This document shows positions 43,445 through 51,636 of a DNA stretch of 64,000 nucleotides, piece by piece; position 1 is the stretch's first letter, and every line of letters starts with the position of its first letter. Source of the DNA: Actinoplanes sp. DH11 (GTDB lineage: Bacteria > Actinomycetota > Actinomycetes > Mycobacteriales > Micromonosporaceae). The translations under genes and the position numbers were made by a program. The stretch is taken from NCBI RefSeq assembly GCF_020873875.1, contig NZ_JAHWGU010000034.1, positions 31,465 through 95,464 on the forward strand, written 5' to 3'. The notes under the pieces were generated by a model, which saw nothing but the letters and a program-made list of their open reading frames with translations, did not search any database and was not told the DNA's origin.

Positions 43445-45163
43445 TTAAGAGTCGAAGGTCCCGAGCGGGACACGCCAGGTGACCAGGGTGCCGCCGCCGT
43501 CCGGACCGGGACCGATCTCGAAGGCGCCGCCCAGGTCGTGGGCGCGCTCGCCCATGTTGACCACACCGCCGCGGGCCAGCGCCGGATCCATGCCGACGCC
43601 GTCGTCGCGCACCTGGAGGATCAGTTCGCCGCCGGCGACCCGCACCGAGACACGGACGTCGGTGGCGCGGGCGTGCCGGGCCACGTTCGACAACGCCTCC
43701 CGCAGCACCGCGGTCAGCTCCGGCACCACGTCGTCGGGGACCGCGCTCTCCACCGGGCCGGAGGTCTCCAGGGCGGGCCGGAACCCGAGGGTCGCGGCGG
43801 CGGCGTCGACCGTGTCCCGCAGTTCGGTGCGCAGGGCGGCGCCGACCGGGGCGCGCAGCTCGAAGATCGACCGGCGGATGTCGCGGATGGTGGCGTCGAG
43901 GTCGTCGACGGCCGCGTTGATGCGCTTGGCGACGTCCGGCCGGACCGCCTGCGGCGCGGCGGCGGCCTGCAGCTGCATGCCGGTGGCGAAGAGCCGCTGG
44001 ATGACCACGTCGTGCAGGTCACGGGCGATCCGCTCACGGTCCTCCAGGACTGCCAGCAGCTCGCGCTCCTCCTGGGCGCGGGCCCGCTCCAGGGCCAGCG
44101 CGGCCTGGCCGGCGAACGTGGAGAGCAGCACCGCGTCGTCGTCGCCGAACGCGGCCCGTTCCGGCGGCTGGCTGACGATCAGCACACCCTGCGGGATGTC
44201 ACCGCCGGCGAGCGGGGCGGCCAGCGCCGGGCCGGCGGGCACCGGCCCGGGCCATTCGGCGGCGTCGCGCAGGTCGTCGAGAAACCGGTACGCCTTGCGG
44301 CCGAAGTCGCGCACCTGCACCGCGTCCACCGGCAGCACCCGGCCGGTCATGGCGGCGCAGCCCGGGTCGGCACCGTCGGCGACCTCGATGGTGAACCGGG
44401 CGTTCTCCTCGTCGTGCAGGAGCACCAGGACCAGTGCGGCGCCGGCCACCTCACGGGCCCGGCGGGCGATCAGGCGCAGCGCCTCGGTCCGCCGGACGGT
44501 GCCCAGCAGCACGCCGGTGATCTCGGCGGCCGCCTCCAGCCACCGCTGCCGCCGCTGCGCCAGCTCGTAGAGCCGGGCGTTGTCGATCGCCACACCCGCC
44601 GCGGCGGCCAGCGCCACCACGATCTCCTCGTCGTCGTCGCTGAACTGCTCGGCGCCCTGCTTCTCGGCGAGGTAGAGGTTGCCGAAGATCTGCTCGCGGG
44701 TGCGCACCGGCACACCGAGGAAGCTGTGCATCGGCGGATGGTGGGGCGGGAAACCGTACGAGTCGGGGTGCTGGGTGATGTCCGGAAGCCGGACCGGCTG
44801 CGGGTCGGTGATCAGCACCCCGAGCACACCGCGGCCGTGCGGCAGGTCGCCGATCCGCGCGTGCGCCTCGGCGGGGATGCCGTGCGTGACGAAGTCGGAG
44901 AGGCTGTCGTGGCCGGGGGAGAGCACACCGAGGGCGCCGTACTTCGCGCCGGCGAGGGCGCAGGCCGCCTCCACGATCCGTTGCAGCGTGCTGCGCAGGT
45001 CGAGGTCGGTGCCGATGCCGACGACCGCGTCGAGCAGGGCGCGCAGCCGCTCCCGGCTGGTCACGATCTCGCCGACCCGGTTCTGCATCTCCTGGAGCAG
45101 CTCGTCGAGGCGCACCCGGGAGAGCGGGCTCAGGCCGAGCGAGGGGGGCGGTGCGTCGGACAC
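43445..45163 (-). CDS. devS: DevS/DosT-like GAF-GAF sensor histidine kinase
   Basis: This 572-residue cytoplasmic kinase has two GAF domains (about 55-200 and 222-365). A HisKA_3 dimerisation helix follows with H384 (RDLHDVVIQRLFATGMQLQ), then an HATPase domain (EALSNVARHARA, DDGVGMDP). The first GAF contains PPHHPPMHSFLGVPVR, the segment that in mycobacterial DosS/DosT holds the heme-ligating histidine. H142 or a neighbour may bind heme here and sense O2, NO or CO. The GTG at 45163 lacks a ribosome site; TACCCT ends 6 bases before it, fitting a leaderless transcript. It is divergent from its probable partner DevR. Confidence 0.88.
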   Translation of the reverse strand: MSDAPPPSLGLSPLSRVRLDELLQEMQNRVGEIVTSRERLRALLDAVVGIGTDLDLRSTLQRIVEAACALAGAKYGALGVLSPGHDSLSDFVTHGIPAEAHARIGDLPHGRGVLGVLITDPQPVRLPDITQHPDSYGFPPHHPPMHSFLGVPVRTREQIFGNLYLAEKQGAEQFSDDDEEIVVALAAAAGVAIDNARLYELAQRRQRWLEAAAEITGVLLGTVRRTEALRLIARRAREVAGAALVLVLLHDEENARFTIEVADGADPGCAAMTGRVLPVDAVQVRDFGRKAYRFLDDLRDAAEWPGPVPAGPALAAPLAGGDIPQGVLIVSQPPERAAFGDDDAVLLSTFAGQAALALERARAQEERELLAVLEDRERIARDLHDVVIQRLFATGMQLQAAAAPQAVRPDVAKRINAAVDDLDATIRDIRRSIFELRAPVGAALRTELRDTVDAAAATLGFRPALETSGPVESAVPDDVVPELTAVLREALSNVARHARATDVRVSVRVAGGELILQVRDDGVGMDPALARGGVVNMGERAHDLGGAFEIGPGPDGGGTLVTWRVPLGTFDS

Positions 45164-45169
45164 GGGTCG

Positions 45170-45213
45170 AGGGTACCGGTGCGCCGGGCCGGTGGCGCGG
45201 GACCAATGGCCCT
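45170..45213 (-). promoter_or_regulatory. DevR-type box and -10 element of the sensor kinase gene
   Basis: GGGACCAATGGCCCT (45199-45213) fits the dormancy-box pattern. Its centre lies 31 bp before the -10 TACCCT (45175-45170, minus strand). If transcription starts at the GTG of the kinase, the box is centred near -43. It also lies 36 bases before the devR start on the other strand, so both genes may be autoregulated. Confidence 0.65.
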
Positions 45214-45248
45214 AGGTGCGCGGGCCGGCTGGTTGGTAGGAAGGAGAC

Positions 45249-45890
45249 ATGATCCGAGTCTTCCTCCTCGACGACCACGAGGTCGTCCGCCGCGGCCTCG
45301 TCGACCTGCTCCAGGCGGGCGGTGACATCGAGGTCGTCGGCGAGTCCGGTTCCGCGCGCGAGGCGGCGGCTCGCATCCCGGCGCTGCGCCCCGACGTGGC
45401 GGTCCTGGACGCCCGGCTGCCGGACGGCAACGGCATCGACGTGTGCCGGGACGTGCGGGCCGTCGACTCGTCGATCAAGGGACTGATCCTGACGTCGTAC
45501 GAGGACGACGAGGCCCTGTTCGCCGCGATCATGGCCGGCGCCTCGGGCTATGTGCTGAAGCAGATCCGCGGCACCGATCTGGTCGACGGGGTGCGCCGGG
45601 TCGCCGCCGGACAGTCCCTGTTGGACCCGGCGGTCACCCAGCGGGTCCTGGAGCGGATCCGCAACGGTGTCGAACAGCCCCGCGAGCTGGCGTCCCTGAC
45701 CGATCAGGAGCGCCGGATCCTGGAGCTCGTGGCGGAGGGCCTGACCAACCGGGAGATCGCCGGCCGGATGTTCCTGGCCGAGAAGACGGTGAAGAACTAC
45801 GTCTCCAGCCTGCTGGCGAAACTGGGTCTGGAGCGGCGTACCCAGGCGGCGGTGCTGGCGACGAAGCTGCTGGGGGACCACAGTCACTGA
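45249..45890 (+). CDS. devR: DevR/DosR-like NarL-family response regulator
   Basis: The 213-residue regulator has a receiver domain with phospho-acceptor D54 (AVLDARLPDG) and K104 (YVLKQI), the same numbers as in Mycobacterium DevR. A LuxR-type helix-turn-helix follows (TDQERRILELVAEGLTNREI, VKNYVSSLLAKLG). ATG 45249 follows AAGGAG. It should be phosphorylated by the divergent GAF kinase and bind the GGGACC-type boxes at 45199 and 37417. Expected targets here are the kinase/nitroreductase operon and phosphoketolase, a hypoxia or redox response. Confidence 0.9.
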   Translation: MIRVFLLDDHEVVRRGLVDLLQAGGDIEVVGESGSAREAAARIPALRPDVAVLDARLPDGNGIDVCRDVRAVDSSIKGLILTSYEDDEALFAAIMAGASGYVLKQIRGTDLVDGVRRVAAGQSLLDPAVTQRVLERIRNGVEQPRELASLTDQERRILELVAEGLTNREIAGRMFLAEKTVKNYVSSLLAKLGLERRTQAAVLATKLLGDHSH

Positions 45891-45897
45891 TGGCGAG

Positions 45898-45924
45898 GTT
45901 TCACATCACCGGTTCGCGGGGTAC
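45898..45924 (+). promoter_or_regulatory. SigB/SigF-type stress promoter
   Basis: GTTTCA (45898-45903), a 15-base spacer and GGGTAC (45919-45924) fit the consensus of actinobacterial SigB/SigF general-stress promoters (GNNT, 14-16 bases, GGGTAC/T). It directly precedes an anti-sigma/anti-anti-sigma gene pair, as expected for a feedback loop. Confidence 0.6.
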
Positions 45925-45962
45925 TGTCCGGCCGCATATCGGTGACTCACGGGGTTTTGCTT

Positions 45963-46388
45963 ATGAGTGTGTTGACCGCCCATCTGGACGTGCCGCTGGA
46001 CCGCGGCGCTCCCGGCTCCGCCCGCCGGGCAGTCTCGGCGGTGCTGGGCGGCTGGGGCTTCCGCGATCCGGACTGGCTGGACGGTGTTTCCGTCGTGGTC
46101 AGCGAGCTGGTCACGAACGCGGTCCGGCACGGCGGTGGCTGTGTGGCGCTGGCCGTGGAGGCCCACGACACGAAGGTGATCGTGTCGGTCGCCGACGGCT
46201 CGTCGGTGGTGCCCCGCCGGCGTGACCCGGACGGGGTCGGTGGCCGCGGCATCGCGCTGATCGAGGCGCTGGCGGTCGGCTGGACCGTGGAGAACCACGA
46301 GGGCGGCAAGCGCGTGCTGGTCGAATTGCATCCCTGCCCGAACGCCCGCGTCGGCGAGTCCGTGAGCAGCCGCGGAGGTGAGTCGTGA
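45963..46388 (+). CDS. RsbW-like anti-sigma factor/HATPase
   Basis: The 141-residue protein is a small GHKL-type ATPase of the anti-sigma regulatory kinase family. The N-box is SELVTNAVRHGG, the G1-type box VADGSSVVP is followed by GVGGRGIALIEALAV. Such proteins bind a stress sigma factor or phosphorylate an antagonist. ATG 45963 is used; the ribosome site is weak (CGGGG). It overlaps the next gene by 4 bases (GTGA), and a SigB-type promoter lies 39 bases upstream. No sigma factor gene is nearby, so the partner is elsewhere. Confidence 0.82.
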   Translation: MSVLTAHLDVPLDRGAPGSARRAVSAVLGGWGFRDPDWLDGVSVVVSELVTNAVRHGGGCVALAVEAHDTKVIVSVADGSSVVPRRRDPDGVGGRGIALIEALAVGWTVENHEGGKRVLVELHPCPNARVGESVSSRGGES

Positions 46389-46762
46389 GAATCGTGCGGA
46401 TCGACGACGGCGCCGTGGTTCGCCTCCAGGTGCGCGGTGAGCTCGATCTGGCCACCACCGACCTGGTGGGTGAGCAGGTGACCCGGGCGCTCGCCGGTGA
46501 TCCGGTGCCGGACCGGCTGATCGTCGACCTGGGCGGCCTGACGTTCTGCGACTCCTCCGGCATCGACCTGCTGCTCGCCGCCCGGGCCGAGACGGACGCG
46601 CGGGGCGTCGAGTTCCGGGTGGCCCGGCCGCGCGGCATCGTGCGGCGGTCCCTGATGGCGACCGGGGTGCTGCGGGCGCTCACCCACGGCACCCCGCTGC
46701 CGGCGATGAGCCCGACCGGCCTGGCCGCCGTGTTCGCCCGGCCGGGCGGCGTCGAGGGCTGA
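46385..46762 (+). CDS. STAS-domain anti-sigma factor antagonist
   Basis: This 125-residue SpoIIAA/RsbV-like protein has VRGELDLATTD, LIVDLGGLTFCDSSGIDLLL (phosphorylatable S57/S58 pair) and a C-terminal Gly/Ala-rich tail. It is translationally coupled to the RsbW-like gene and should release the sigma factor when unphosphorylated. Its stop is 2 bases from the convergent chemoreceptor stop, leaving no room for a separate terminator. Confidence 0.88.
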   Translation: MRIVRIDDGAVVRLQVRGELDLATTDLVGEQVTRALAGDPVPDRLIVDLGGLTFCDSSGIDLLLAARAETDARGVEFRVARPRGIVRRSLMATGVLRALTHGTPLPAMSPTGLAAVFARPGGVEG

Positions 46763-46764
46763 GC

Positions 46765-48369
46765 TCAGACGATGAAGCGGCCGGCGGAGTCGCGCAGGCG
46801 GTCGGCGAGCGCCTGAACGTCCTGGGCCGTGCGCGCCGCCAGCCCGACCGCCTCGCGGCTGGACGCGGTGCTGCTCGCGACGCCGGCGATGTTGTTCGCG
46901 ATGTCGGTGACACCGGCCGCCGCCTCGCCGACGCCCCGGTTCATCTCGGCCGTGGTGGCGCTCTGCTCCTCCACCGCCGACGCGATGGTCGTCTGGTAGT
47001 CGCTGATCTGCGTGATGATCCGGCTGATCTCGTCGATCGCGGTGACCGCCTGCCCGGTGTCGTTCTGGATGGCCTCGACACGGCGGGCGATGTCCTCGGT
47101 GGCCCGGGCGGTCTCCTGGGCCAAGTCCTTGACCTCGCTGGCGACCACGGCGAAGCCCTTGCCGGCCTCGCCGGCGCGGGCCGCCTCGATGGTGGCGTTG
47201 AGGGCGAGCAGGTTGGTCTGCTCGGCGATCGCGGTGATCGTCTTGATCACGTCGCCGATCTGCGCCGAGGAGTCGCCGAGCCGGTTGATCGTGGTGCTGG
47301 TGGCCGAGGCCGCGCCGACCGCCTCGGAGGCGACCCGGGCCGCGTCGGCGGCGTTGCGGGAGATCTCGACGATCGCCGAGCCCATCTCGGTGGACCCGGC
47401 GGCGACCGTGTTGACGTTGCCGGACACCCCGGCGGCGCTGGCGGCGGCCAGCCCGGCCTGCTGGTCGGCGTCCGCGATGGCGGTGTCGATCTGCGAGCTG
47501 ACCTGGTGCATCGTCTGGGAGGCGGCGGTCAGCCGGCCACTGTTCTCGAGGATGTCGACGACCGTGGCGCGGACACCGCTGACCGCCTCGTCGACGGCCC
47601 GGCTCATCTCGGCCATCTCGTCGGAGCCGGTGGTGTCGACGCGCACGGTCAGGTCACCGCGGGCCATCCCGCGCAGCGCCGAGGCGAGCCGGGCGACCGG
47701 GCCGGTGACGCTGCGGGTCACCGCGATCGAGAAGAGCACCGCGGCGACCACGGCAAGGGCGAAGACAACGATCATGAGGGTACGGGCTGACGACGCCTCC
47801 GCCCGGGCGTCCGTGGCAGCGGTGTCGGCGCGGGCGGTCACCGAGGCGGCCACCGCGTTGGTGCCCTCGACAATGTCGAAGTAGATGTCGTAGACGCTAC
47901 CCAGGATGACCTTGCTGGCCTGCTCGGTCTGTCCGGCGTTGAAGAACGCCACCACCTGCTCGTCGGCCTCGCGGTAGTCATCCCACATCGCGCTCAGGTC
48001 GTCGAAGATCGCGCGCTCGGCGTCGGTCATGGCGGCGGTGTCCGTCGCGGCCAGCAGGTCGTCCAAGGCGTCGAGCGAGGTCAGGAAGCCGGCCCGGTTC
48101 TCGTTGGCGGGGTCGACGGCCTTGACCGGGCTGAGCCGGTACGCGTCCCAGACGTACGCCAGCTGCCAGCCGGAGACGTCGGCGTTGTAGAACTTCTGCT
48201 CGGCCACCTGGTGCATCAGGTTCTGCAGCGTGTGCAGGCGTTCGACCGCGTCCCGCTGCCGGGTCAGGCCGAGCGTGCCGACGGCCACGGCGACGCCGAG
48301 GAGTACGAGCACCACCGCGAACGCGGCCCCGAGCCGCCCGGCCAGCCGTAACCGTCGCAAGATCGCCAT
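46765..48369 (-). CDS. Methyl-accepting chemotaxis protein
   Basis: The 534-residue receptor has a first transmembrane helix at about 11-33, a ~160-residue four-helix-bundle sensor, a second helix near 197-218 and a HAMP domain. A long coiled-coil signalling domain contains the hairpin tip AIAEQTNLLALNATIEAARAGEAG. It senses an extracellular ligand and signals to CheA via CheW, neither encoded in this window. ATG 48369 follows GGGAG. A motile relative such as a spore-swimming Actinoplanes would need such receptors. Confidence 0.92.
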   Translation of the reverse strand: MAILRRLRLAGRLGAAFAVVLVLLGVAVAVGTLGLTRQRDAVERLHTLQNLMHQVAEQKFYNADVSGWQLAYVWDAYRLSPVKAVDPANENRAGFLTSLDALDDLLAATDTAAMTDAERAIFDDLSAMWDDYREADEQVVAFFNAGQTEQASKVILGSVYDIYFDIVEGTNAVAASVTARADTAATDARAEASSARTLMIVVFALAVVAAVLFSIAVTRSVTGPVARLASALRGMARGDLTVRVDTTGSDEMAEMSRAVDEAVSGVRATVVDILENSGRLTAASQTMHQVSSQIDTAIADADQQAGLAAASAAGVSGNVNTVAAGSTEMGSAIVEISRNAADAARVASEAVGAASATSTTINRLGDSSAQIGDVIKTITAIAEQTNLLALNATIEAARAGEAGKGFAVVASEVKDLAQETARATEDIARRVEAIQNDTGQAVTAIDEISRIITQISDYQTTIASAVEEQSATTAEMNRGVGEAAAGVTDIANNIAGVASSTASSREAVGLAARTAQDVQALADRLRDSAGRFIV

Positions 48370-48440
48370 GACATCTCCCGCCTCGAACCGCCCTCGTCAG
48401 CCGTTTCGGCAGGATCGGTGCGGTACTGAGCGGTACGTGA

Positions 48441-49634
48441 TCAGACGGGCAGGATCATCCGGACGGTGGTGCCCTGCTCGGCGCCGTCGGAGGTGACCTC
48501 CAGGGTGCCGTCGTGCGCCCGGACGATCCGGTCGGCGATGCTCAGGCCGAGCCCGACCCCGGGGACCGCCTGTTCCTGCGCGTGCCGGCCGCGGTAGAAG
48601 CGATCGGTCACGTGCGGCAGTTCCCCGGCCGGGATGCCGGCGCCGGAGTCGGCGACCTCGAGACCGTCCGGCCGCACCCGGACCGTGACGGTCGTGCCGG
48701 TCACGCTGAACAGCACCGCGTTCTTGATCAACTGTTCGGCCGCCTGGCTGAGCCGGGTGAAGTCGCCGATCACCCGTACCCTCTCGTCCGGGGCCTCGAT
48801 GACGATGCGCACGTCGCGCTGCTCGGCCAGCGCCCGGCAGGAGGCCGCGCCCGCCTCGGCGACTGCCACCAGGTTGCTGCCGCCGCGCAGCAGCGGCAGC
48901 GGCGTCGCCTCCGGACGCGTGCCGGCCAGCAGGTGGTCGACCATCCGCACCAGGCGCTCGCCGTTGCGCCGGATCGGGTCGATCAGCCGCCGGTACGGTG
49001 CCAGTTCCTCGTTCTCCACCAGCAGCTCCAGGTAGCCCTGGATGGTGGTGACCGGGGTGCGCAGCTCGTGCGAGACGGTCGCGACGAAGTCCTCCTCCCG
49101 GCCGATCGCCCGGGACAGCTCGTCGCCGACCTCGGCCAGCAACAGCCGGTTACGGATCGCCGAGAGGTGCCCGGCCGCCTGCCCGGCCATCGTGGTGAGC
49201 AGGTCCAGCTCGCGGTCGCCGATGTCGCGGGGCCGGGTGTCGAGCACGCACATGGTCCCGATCAGGTGCCCGTCCTCGTCCAGCAGCGGCACCCCGGCGT
49301 AGAACCGGATGTACGGCGCGCCGACCACGTTCGACCACGTGCGGTAGACCGGGTGCTCCAGCGCGTCCGGGACGATGAGCGCGCTCCGGCCGGCGACCAC
49401 CTGCCCGCAGAAGGAGGTGTCGAGCGAGCCGCCGTCGGCCGGCATGCCGGTGTTGCCGGCGAACCACTGGTGGTCCCGGTCGACGAGCGTGACGGTGGAC
49501 ATCGGCGTCTCGAGGACCGCACCGGCGAGCCGGGTCAGCTCGTCGAGCACCGCCGGGCGGGGCGCGTCGAGCAACCGGTAACTGCGCACCGCCGCGATAC
49601 GGGAGTCGTCGTGCCCAGGTGCGGTCATTGGCAT
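48441..49634 (-). CDS. GAF-domain sensor histidine kinase
   Basis: This 397-residue soluble kinase carries a GAF domain (about 25-165, with DRDHQWFAGNTGMPADGG and DTSFCGQVV), a HisKA domain (FVATVSHELRTPVTTIQGYL) and an HATPase (QLIKNAVLFSVTG, DSGAGIP, GVGLGLSIADRIV). The cysteine/histidine-bearing GAF is of the type often linked to redox or phytochrome-like signalling; the ligand is unknown. It is divergent from the RpfG-like regulator at 49817 with 182 bases between. ATG 49634 was chosen; the ATG at 49628 is equally possible. Confidence 0.85.
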   Translation of the reverse strand: MPMTAPGHDDSRIAAVRSYRLLDAPRPAVLDELTRLAGAVLETPMSTVTLVDRDHQWFAGNTGMPADGGSLDTSFCGQVVAGRSALIVPDALEHPVYRTWSNVVGAPYIRFYAGVPLLDEDGHLIGTMCVLDTRPRDIGDRELDLLTTMAGQAAGHLSAIRNRLLLAEVGDELSRAIGREEDFVATVSHELRTPVTTIQGYLELLVENEELAPYRRLIDPIRRNGERLVRMVDHLLAGTRPEATPLPLLRGGSNLVAVAEAGAASCRALAEQRDVRIVIEAPDERVRVIGDFTRLSQAAEQLIKNAVLFSVTGTTVTVRVRPDGLEVADSGAGIPAGELPHVTDRFYRGRHAQEQAVPGVGLGLSIADRIVRAHDGTLEVTSDGAEQGTTVRMILPV

Positions 49635-49816
49635 CCGTTTCTCGAGGCCGAGGTGCGGCGATGGGCGGAACGTGTAAAGAGATTCGGCGCCGGACGGCAA
49701 CGGGTTGAGTAGAACACCGCCACGAATCGCAGTACCGCCGAACACTCATCCAGGCGCCGGGGCCAGCCGATTGGTCGGGCGTACCGACACCGTCGCTGAA
49801 GAGGTAGGTAACCAGC

Positions 49817-51013
49817 ATGGGGACCGAGCTGTTCCGGTCGGCCGGCGCCGACAACGAGAAGCCCGTGGTGCTGCTCGTTGACGACGAGGAAACCGTGCTG
49901 CAGACGCTCGCGCTGCAACTGGGCCGCGAACACCAGCTGCTCACCGCGGGCGACGGTGTCGAGGCGCTGCGGGTGCTCGCCGAGCACGGTCAGGTCGCGG
50001 CAGTGGTCAGCGACATGCGGATGCCCGGCATGGACGGCATCGAGCTGCTGCGCCGGATCCAGATCGAGTACCCGGACACCACCCGGGTGCTGCACACCGG
50101 GCACGGCGACATCGAGACCGCGATCGCCGCGATCAACTCCGGTGGCGTCTACCGCTACCTGCCGAAGCCCGCCGGCACCGACGAGCTGCGCAGCATCGTC
50201 GACGACGCGGTCGCCCGGCACAGCCGCGCGATGGCCGAGCGCGAACTGCTCGACAAGACGCTGCGCACCAGCGTGCAGGCGCTCTTCGGCTGCCTCGAAC
50301 TGGCCAGCCCGGTGGCGTTCGCCCGGGCCGGCCGGATCCGCGCCCTGGTCGCCGAGCTGTGCCACGAACTGCAGCTCGTCGGGCTCTGGGAGATCGAGGT
50401 CGCCGCGATGGCGTCGCAGCTCGGCGCGGTGACCGTGCCGCCGGCGGTGCTGAAGAAGCTGGACCGGGGCGTCGCGCTCGGCCCGGACGAGCAGGCCATG
50501 GTCAACGCGATGCCGCGGGCCGCGGTGCGCCTGCTCCGCGACATCCCGATGCTGCACGACGTGGTCGAGATCGTGCAGGGGCTGGCGGGCGAGCCGGCGC
50601 CGGAGAGCGGCCGTTCGGCACTTGTCGAGGCCGGGATCAACGTGGTGCGCACCGCCATCGACTTCGAGATAATGGAATCCCGGTCGGCCACCGCCGCGCT
50701 GGCGATCGGTGCCCTCGAGGAGCGCGGGGACGGCGCGGCGCATGTGCTGGCCGCGCTGCGCAAGGTCAAGGGCGTCCGGGCGCACCAGGAGGTGGTGAAG
50801 TCCGTCCGGATCATGGAGCTGGAGGTCGGCATGCGCCTGGCCGAGGACGTGGTCGCGGTGAACGGGTTGGTCCTGATCGGCCGGGGGACCGTGGCGACCG
50901 AGGTGATGCTGGACCGGCTCACCAACTTCGCCCGGGTGGTGGACATCGTCGAGCCGGTCCTGGCGGCGGTGCCGGACTACCACAGGTACCTGGTCCGCAG
51001 TCACCGGTCGTAG
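49817..51013 (+). CDS. Response regulator with degenerate HD-GYP-like output domain
   Basis: The 398-residue protein has a receiver domain (VVLLVDDEE, D66 in VVSDMRMPGMDG, lysine in YLPKP) and an RpfG-like output domain of ~260 residues. In catalytic HD-GYP proteins one expects H-x-x-R, LHDIGK and HHE...GYP. Here the matching stretches read RAGRIRALVAELC, MASQLGAVTVPP and IVQGLAGEP, so the metal ligands are absent. It is unlikely to hydrolyse cyclic-di-GMP but may bind it or a partner protein. The C-terminal GMRLAEDVVAVNGLVLIGRG segment is common in this group. It ends directly against the convergent Hpt gene. Confidence 0.82.
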   Translation: MGTELFRSAGADNEKPVVLLVDDEETVLQTLALQLGREHQLLTAGDGVEALRVLAEHGQVAAVVSDMRMPGMDGIELLRRIQIEYPDTTRVLHTGHGDIETAIAAINSGGVYRYLPKPAGTDELRSIVDDAVARHSRAMAERELLDKTLRTSVQALFGCLELASPVAFARAGRIRALVAELCHELQLVGLWEIEVAAMASQLGAVTVPPAVLKKLDRGVALGPDEQAMVNAMPRAAVRLLRDIPMLHDVVEIVQGLAGEPAPESGRSALVEAGINVVRTAIDFEIMESRSATAALAIGALEERGDGAAHVLAALRKVKGVRAHQEVVKSVRIMELEVGMRLAEDVVAVNGLVLIGRGTVATEVMLDRLTNFARVVDIVEPVLAAVPDYHRYLVRSHRS

Positions 51014-51484
51014 TCACCGATCGTAGTCGTCGGCCACCTCGGTGACGGCTCGCAGCGTGCCCGTGACCTCGGCACGGATCCGCTGGGCGGTGGTCACCGG
51101 GTCCGGCCGCACCCCGGTGCGGGCCTGCGACTCCACGTCGGCGCAGACGGCCGCGAGACCTGTCGCGCCGACGTTGGCGGCCGAGCCCTTGAGAGCGTGC
51201 GCCCGCTCCCGCAGCTCCGCCGCCGCCTGGTTCGCCGTGGCGTCCGCCGCGCCGACCGTCGTGCCATCCGTCGCCTGGCCCGCCGTCCCGTCCGCCGCCT
51301 CACCCAGCAGCCGGATCACCTCGTCGGCGGCGGCCGGCGTCTTCGCCGTGAAGGAGCGCAGCAACCGCACCAGCAGGGCCCGCTCGTGCGGTTCGGGCTC
51401 GCCCTGCGTGATGTCGGCGAGCCGGGCGCGGACCTGCGCCGTCCGGGCGTCGTGAGCGGCCTGCGCGGCGTCCATGAGATCCAT
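51014..51484 (-). CDS. Hpt (histidine phosphotransfer) domain protein
   Basis: The 156-residue protein has the HPt signature LRERAHALKGSAANVGATGL with phosphorylatable H96. An Ala/Thr/Gly-rich segment (about 62-88) precedes it. It could shuttle phosphate in a relay with the neighbouring GAF kinase and response regulator, though neither is a hybrid kinase, so this is inference. ATG 51484 lacks a ribosome site and the ATG at 51475 is also possible. The stop abuts the end of the response regulator gene. Confidence 0.75.
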   Translation of the reverse strand: MDLMDAAQAAHDARTAQVRARLADITQGEPEPHERALLVRLLRSFTAKTPAAADEVIRLLGEAADGTAGQATDGTTVGAADATANQAAAELRERAHALKGSAANVGATGLAAVCADVESQARTGVRPDPVTTAQRIRAEVTGTLRAVTEVADDYDR

Positions 51485-51544
51485 GGTGCGCCGCGCCACC
51501 GCCGCCCGCCCGGCCTTCGGCGGATCACCCGGCCTCAGCTCGCC

Positions 51545-51619
51545 CGGGCGCCGCGGAAGGGCCGTGCGGGCGCCGCAGAGAAGGCCGCGCGGGCGCCGCG
51601 GAAAGGCCGCGCGGGCGCC
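51545..51619. repeat. 22-bp GC-rich tandem array upstream of the Hpt gene
   Basis: CGGGCGCC begins units at 51545, 51567, 51590 and 51612; each continues GCGGAAAGGCCGCG with small changes. The array lies between the rhamnose isomerase stop and the Hpt start. The units contain self-complementary GGCGCC cores and could act as a diffuse terminator. Confidence 0.75.
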
Positions 51620-51636
51620 TGCCGGCGAGCGGATCG

